From CAYZJR01 sp964503045 (GTDB taxonomy: Bacteria; Cyanobacteriota; Vampirovibrionia; Obscuribacterales; Obscuribacteraceae), in contig CAZCZI010000006.1 in assembly GCA_964503045.1 (NCBI GenBank), forward strand, positions 62,001 through 126,000: DNA of 64,000 nt, given 5' to 3'. Positions within the stretch are counted from its first letter, which is position 1. Each line of letters begins with the position of its first letter. A program made the position numbers and the translations under genes. This document shows, piece by piece, positions 61,301-64,000 of this stretch. The notes beneath the pieces were generated by a model. That model saw nothing but the letters and a program-made list of their open reading frames with translations, was not told the origin of the DNA and did no database searches.

Positions 61301-61957
61301 TTAACCCTTCCCATTCAGGGTATCGATGACATGCCCGAAGATTTCGTTGACGTCGCCTTCGCCGCTTACGGTTCTCAACAAATGCTTGTCAGTGTAATAG
61401 TCAATCAAAGGCTCCGTCTGCTCGCGGTACGTCAACAGCCTCGACTCCACCAGCTCTTGGCGATCGTCTGACCGTTGGTACAGTTCAGCCCCGCAAATAT
61501 CGCACTTATTGTCATTTTTGGGAGGGAACGATTTGACGTGATAGACGGCACCACAATCTTTATTGGAGCAAGAACGTCTGCCCGTAATGCGCTCTGTCAA
61601 AAGCTCATCGTCGGTGTGCAAATTGATTACGACCGATAACTTGGCATTGATTTCATTTAGCATGTCATCAAGACTCTCTGCTTGAGGCACGTTGCGCGGG
61701 AAGCCATCGAGAATGAATCCCTTGGAGCACTCTTGGGTCGTCAGCTTCTCGCGAAACATGGCAATCAAAACATGATCGGGAACTAAAACTCCCTTGTCCA
61801 TATACTCTTTGGCGGCTTTGCCTGCGTCGGTTCCCGCCCTTACTGCAGCGCGCAGAAGGTCGCCGGACGAAAGATGCGGCAACTGATATTTTTCCGCCAA
61901 CTTCTTGCACTGCGTTCCTTTTCCTGCACCAGGAGCGCCAAGAAACAAGATTCGCAT
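61301..61957 (-). CDS. adk: Adenylate kinase
   Basis: Interconverts ATP, ADP and AMP. The 218-residue protein has the P-loop FLGAPGAGKGTQCKKLA, the AMP-binding LSSGDLLRAAV, GFILDGFPRNVPQAE and a long LID with four cysteines (CSNKDCGAVYH and KCDICGAELYQRSDD). It is thus the zinc-binding long form; the first cysteine pair is spaced by four residues rather than the usual two. It is between secY and map, with 6 bp after secY. Confidence 0.97.
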   Translation of the reverse strand: MRILFLGAPGAGKGTQCKKLAEKYQLPHLSSGDLLRAAVRAGTDAGKAAKEYMDKGVLVPDHVLIAMFREKLTTQECSKGFILDGFPRNVPQAESLDDMLNEINAKLSVVINLHTDDELLTERITGRRSCSNKDCGAVYHVKSFPPKNDNKCDICGAELYQRSDDRQELVESRLLTYREQTEPLIDYYTDKHLLRTVSGEGDVNEIFGHVIDTLNGKG

Positions 61958-61963
61958 ATTGAT

Positions 61964-63415
61964 TTAGATCTCCCTTTTCTCTTTGAACAACCCTCTGGCT
62001 TGATATCTAGCCGAAAGAGCATGCGTCAGAATCTGTCTTTGAGTGTCGATTGCAACACCGACAAGAATGATAAGCGATGTGCTGCCTAAACCCTGCAAGG
62101 TCGTAACCATTGTTGCTTGCTCGACGTGAATCGGTGCAATGGCAATGATGGCAACGGCGGAAGCACCGATAAAGGTGAGTCTGCTTAGTGTCTTCTCGAG
62201 AAACTCCGCGGTCGGTCGTCCTGGACGCACGCCTTGAATGGCGCGGCCACTGCGTCTCAAGTTTTCAGCCATGTCTCTGACCGGCAAAACAATCGAGGCG
62301 TAGAAGAACGCGAAGAAGATGATGAGTAGGAAGTAGAGCACCGAATGTTCCCAGTGATAATAGGAGAACGTATTGACCGTTTCGGTGGAAAGAAAGTCCC
62401 AGAAATTCTGCGCCCACTTCTGTTGTATGAGCTGATTGTAGAAATTGCTTATCCCCGGCGTCGTGGCTAAGGTGTCACCGATGATTTGCACCGGATTCTT
62501 GGTGCCGCCTTGATTGACGAACTGCATAACGGTCGAAGGAAACATCAAAAGCGACGACGCAAAGATGATTGCCATAACACCTGATGGATTGACCGGCAAG
62601 TACATATAGTCGTCAGGCGCTGCAAAGACCTGGCGCCCAACATTGCGCCTGGCTCCCATGACCATGAGCTTCCTGACACCTTGCTGCAAACAAACGATGA
62701 GCGCCACCATCAACAAGAAGAACAAAAGAAGCGCGACCACGCCCCAAGAGCTGGATTGACCGTTTTGCACGGATTCCCATGTGTTGTGAATCATCACCGG
62801 CAATCGCGCTGCGATACCAAGAAAGATGAGTAACGACGCGCCGTTGCCTACGCCCTTTTCCGTGATTTGCTCTCCCATCCACATGATAAAGAGAGCGCAA
62901 GACATTAGGATGATCGTGGTGAGAACGAGAAATACGGGACCTGGAGTAAGCACCACAGGTGGGTTTTGAATCTTAGTCAAAAGATTGGCCAACACCATTG
63001 ATTGCAATGCCGCGATGAAGACCGCGACCACACGAGTGATTTGCTGGAGCTGCCGCCTTCCTTGCTCACCTGAATGTTTCTGCAGTTCCTCCAATTTTGG
63101 AATTACAACAGTCATCAATTGCATGATGATTGAGGCGGTAATGTACGGTCCGATACCCATCGAGAAAATAGACAGTTTATTGAGGGCGCCACCGGTGAAA
63201 AGGTCGATCATGCCAAGCAAGTTTTGTGCAAGCTCAGGGTGCTTCATGAATGCCGAGGGGTCGACACCCGGAATCGGAATGTGAACGCCGATTCGATAAA
63301 TGGCAATCATGAAGAGCGTAAAGAGAATGCGCTCCTTCAGACCTGCTGCTGATAGCAGGGCAATGAGCTGCTCTGGTCCACCAATTTTTCCGCCGCGTTT
63401 AGCAGGGTTTTGCAT
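61964..63415 (-). CDS. secY: Protein translocase subunit SecY
   Basis: The channel of the Sec translocon, with ten membrane helices. In 483 residues it has the plug region (FTGGALNKLSIFSMGIGPYITASIIMQLMTVVIPKLEEL), the QRQILTHALSARYQARGLFKEKREI ending and the cytoplasmic loops. Longer extracytoplasmic loops around residues 300-350 (QIIGDTLATTPGISNFYNQLIQQKW) raise its length above the usual 430-440. It is separated from rplO by 328 bp, unlike the tight junction in most spc operons. Confidence 0.97.
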   Translation of the reverse strand: MQNPAKRGGKIGGPEQLIALLSAAGLKERILFTLFMIAIYRIGVHIPIPGVDPSAFMKHPELAQNLLGMIDLFTGGALNKLSIFSMGIGPYITASIIMQLMTVVIPKLEELQKHSGEQGRRQLQQITRVVAVFIAALQSMVLANLLTKIQNPPVVLTPGPVFLVLTTIILMSCALFIMWMGEQITEKGVGNGASLLIFLGIAARLPVMIHNTWESVQNGQSSSWGVVALLLFFLLMVALIVCLQQGVRKLMVMGARRNVGRQVFAAPDDYMYLPVNPSGVMAIIFASSLLMFPSTVMQFVNQGGTKNPVQIIGDTLATTPGISNFYNQLIQQKWAQNFWDFLSTETVNTFSYYHWEHSVLYFLLIIFFAFFYASIVLPVRDMAENLRRSGRAIQGVRPGRPTAEFLEKTLSRLTFIGASAVAIIAIAPIHVEQATMVTTLQGLGSTSLIILVGVAIDTQRQILTHALSARYQARGLFKEKREI

Positions 63416-63534
63416 AGTCTGAGGAGTTCTCCGGTATTAAGGGTAGGTGCCGCTTCCCGTCACTTTTGTGCCCACAGGCGGATCACCACACAAGACTGAT
63501 GGTATCCGAAAGCCCGAATAAAAGCTGGAAAATA

Positions 63535-63540
63535 ATTATA
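63535..63540 (-). promoter_or_regulatory. -10-like element before secY
   Basis: TATAAT on the minus strand in TTTATAATTA, about 120 nt upstream of the secY ATG. No good -35 box is visible at the right distance. Confidence 0.3.
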
Positions 63541-63676
63541 AATGGGCGTTTCCAAGGGACATTTCGCAACCGCAACCGTCGAGCCATCCGAGGACAAATT
63601 GCAGGTTGCGTTTGCAGTTAGCTTCTTGCGTGCAATCACGGTTTGCGTGCTGATTTCGGCTTAAGACGAAAGAACG

Positions 63677-63706
63677 AAGAGGGCAGTGCAATCGCTCCGC
63701 CCTCTT
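63677..63706 (-). terminator. Terminator-like hairpin between rplO and secY
   Basis: AAGAGGGC and GCCCTCTT are perfectly complementary around a 14-nt loop, followed on the minus strand by CGTTCTTTCGTC, a modest U-rich stretch. It lies 38 bp after the rplO stop. It could attenuate rather than fully stop transcription. Confidence 0.5.
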
Positions 63707-63743
63707 TGGCAAGTTTTGAATGTCTCTGAACTTGAAACCGAAA

Positions 63744-64000
63744 TTAGTTGTTCGCCGGATTTTTCACCTTGGGGATGCGACCACGATGTTGCGGTTCCGG
63801 TTGAATCACTTCATAGGAGCCGCCGGCTGCTTGAATCTTGTCGATGGCGCCTTGAGAGAAGTGATGAGCTTTGACCGAGAGCTTAGACGTGAGTTCGCCG
63901 TTGCCCAAAATGCGGAGGCTGTCAGAAACCTTGCGCAGGATTTTGTGCTCGACCAACGATTCCGGGGTTACGGCCGTTCCGTTGGGCAATTTATTGAGTG
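63744..64000 (-). CDS. rplO: 50S ribosomal protein L15, C-terminal part
   Basis: The C-terminal end of L15, continuing past the window edge. The frame reads LNKLPNGTAVTPESLVEHKILRKVSDSLRILGNGELTSKLSVKAHHFSQGAIDKIQAAGGSYEVI. The VTPESL and SVKAHHFSQGAIDKIQAAGG parts are diagnostic of L15 (family pattern VKAHKFS ... IEAAGG). A tail of about 19 residues follows. No start codon is in the window. It fits the usual order rplO-secY. Confidence 0.93.
   Translation of the reverse strand, partial: LNKLPNGTAVTPESLVEHKILRKVSDSLRILGNGELTSKLSVKAHHFSQGAIDKIQAAGGSYEVIQPEPQHRGRIPKVKNPANN

Larger units (their letters stand above)
63416..63743. other. Spacer between rplO and secY
   Basis: 328 bp without a gene in a place where rplO and secY usually abut. 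From the rplO side it holds a terminator-like hairpin (63677-63706), an inverted repeat of CGCAACC (63571-63577) with GGTTGCG (63604-63610), and a -10-like TATAAT (63535-63540 on the minus strand). This suggests that secY and the genes after it have their own promoter. Confidence 0.55.

Noticed and set aside
1..64000. tRNA or rRNA genes
   Set aside because: I looked for the TTCGAATCC/TTCAAATCC arm pattern and for rRNA-like stretches and saw none that fit; a covariance search would be needed to be certain.

Overview
The window is a 64 kb piece of a free-living bacterial chromosome of roughly even base composition. It has no rRNA or tRNA genes, phage, transposase or CRISPR array that I could recognise. 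The gene set is a mix of core genes (replicative helicase, DnaK system, the 3' half of the ribosomal spc/alpha operon) and many lineage-specific proteins. These include several tetratricopeptide-repeat (TPR) proteins, Gln/Pro/Ala-rich low-complexity tails, small membrane proteins and a CHAD/polyphosphate kinase cluster. The order secY-adk-map-infA-rpmJ-rpsM-rpsK-rpsD-rpoA-rplQ-truA-rplM-rpsI resembles Cyanobacteriota and Firmicutes. Together with the polyphosphate and TPR content it makes me favour a non-photosynthetic cyanobacterial relative (Vampirovibrionia/Melainabacteria, Obscuribacter-like). That assignment is inference from memory, not a search result.

Layout. 1-9 kb: the 3' part of folC (cut by the window edge), a Nudix hydrolase, a small membrane protein, a large TPR/low-complexity membrane protein behind a strongly structured leader, two divergent paralogous membrane proteins, a SpoU-type RNA methylase, a TPR protein and a zinc alcohol dehydrogenase. 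9-25 kb: acetyl-CoA synthetase, a duplicated-domain protein with a LysM-like end, a trypsin-like protease, dnaB, two secreted or membrane-anchored unknowns, a YVTN beta-propeller, and grpE-dnaK-dnaJ. 25-30 kb: a dgcN/dgcA-like pair (probable D-glutamate metabolism), a GntR regulator, a 600-bp gene-free region full of inverted repeats, and a Fur-family regulator. 30-44 kb: glycosyltransferases, a CHAD protein, thioredoxin reductase, a haem-oxygenase-like diiron candidate, polyphosphate kinase, a membrane spermidine-synthase-like protein, a sarcosine-oxidase-like flavoprotein and a DUF2185 protein. 43-55 kb: a YyaL-type thioredoxin-domain protein, secreted unknowns, an SGNH/MBOAT O-acylation pair, a TMTC-like TPR membrane protein and small membrane proteins. 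55-64 kb: the ribosomal protein operon on the minus strand, closed by a clear intrinsic terminator at 55021-55051 and entering the window inside rplO.

The most unusual non-coding signal is a dispersed repeat of about 55-60 bp. It is built on the palindrome TACCGATATCGGTA with conserved flanks and is present five times (1811, 28917, 28989, 45634, 54069). Every copy lies in the upstream region of a plus-strand gene: three membrane proteins and the Fur-family regulator, which has two copies. Other notable non-coding structures are a nested hairpin leader at 2286-2349, a 20-bp perfect palindrome straddling the dnaK stop codon, six GTGATCAC palindromes in 160 bp at 19204-19361, and a terminator-like hairpin splitting rplO from secY.
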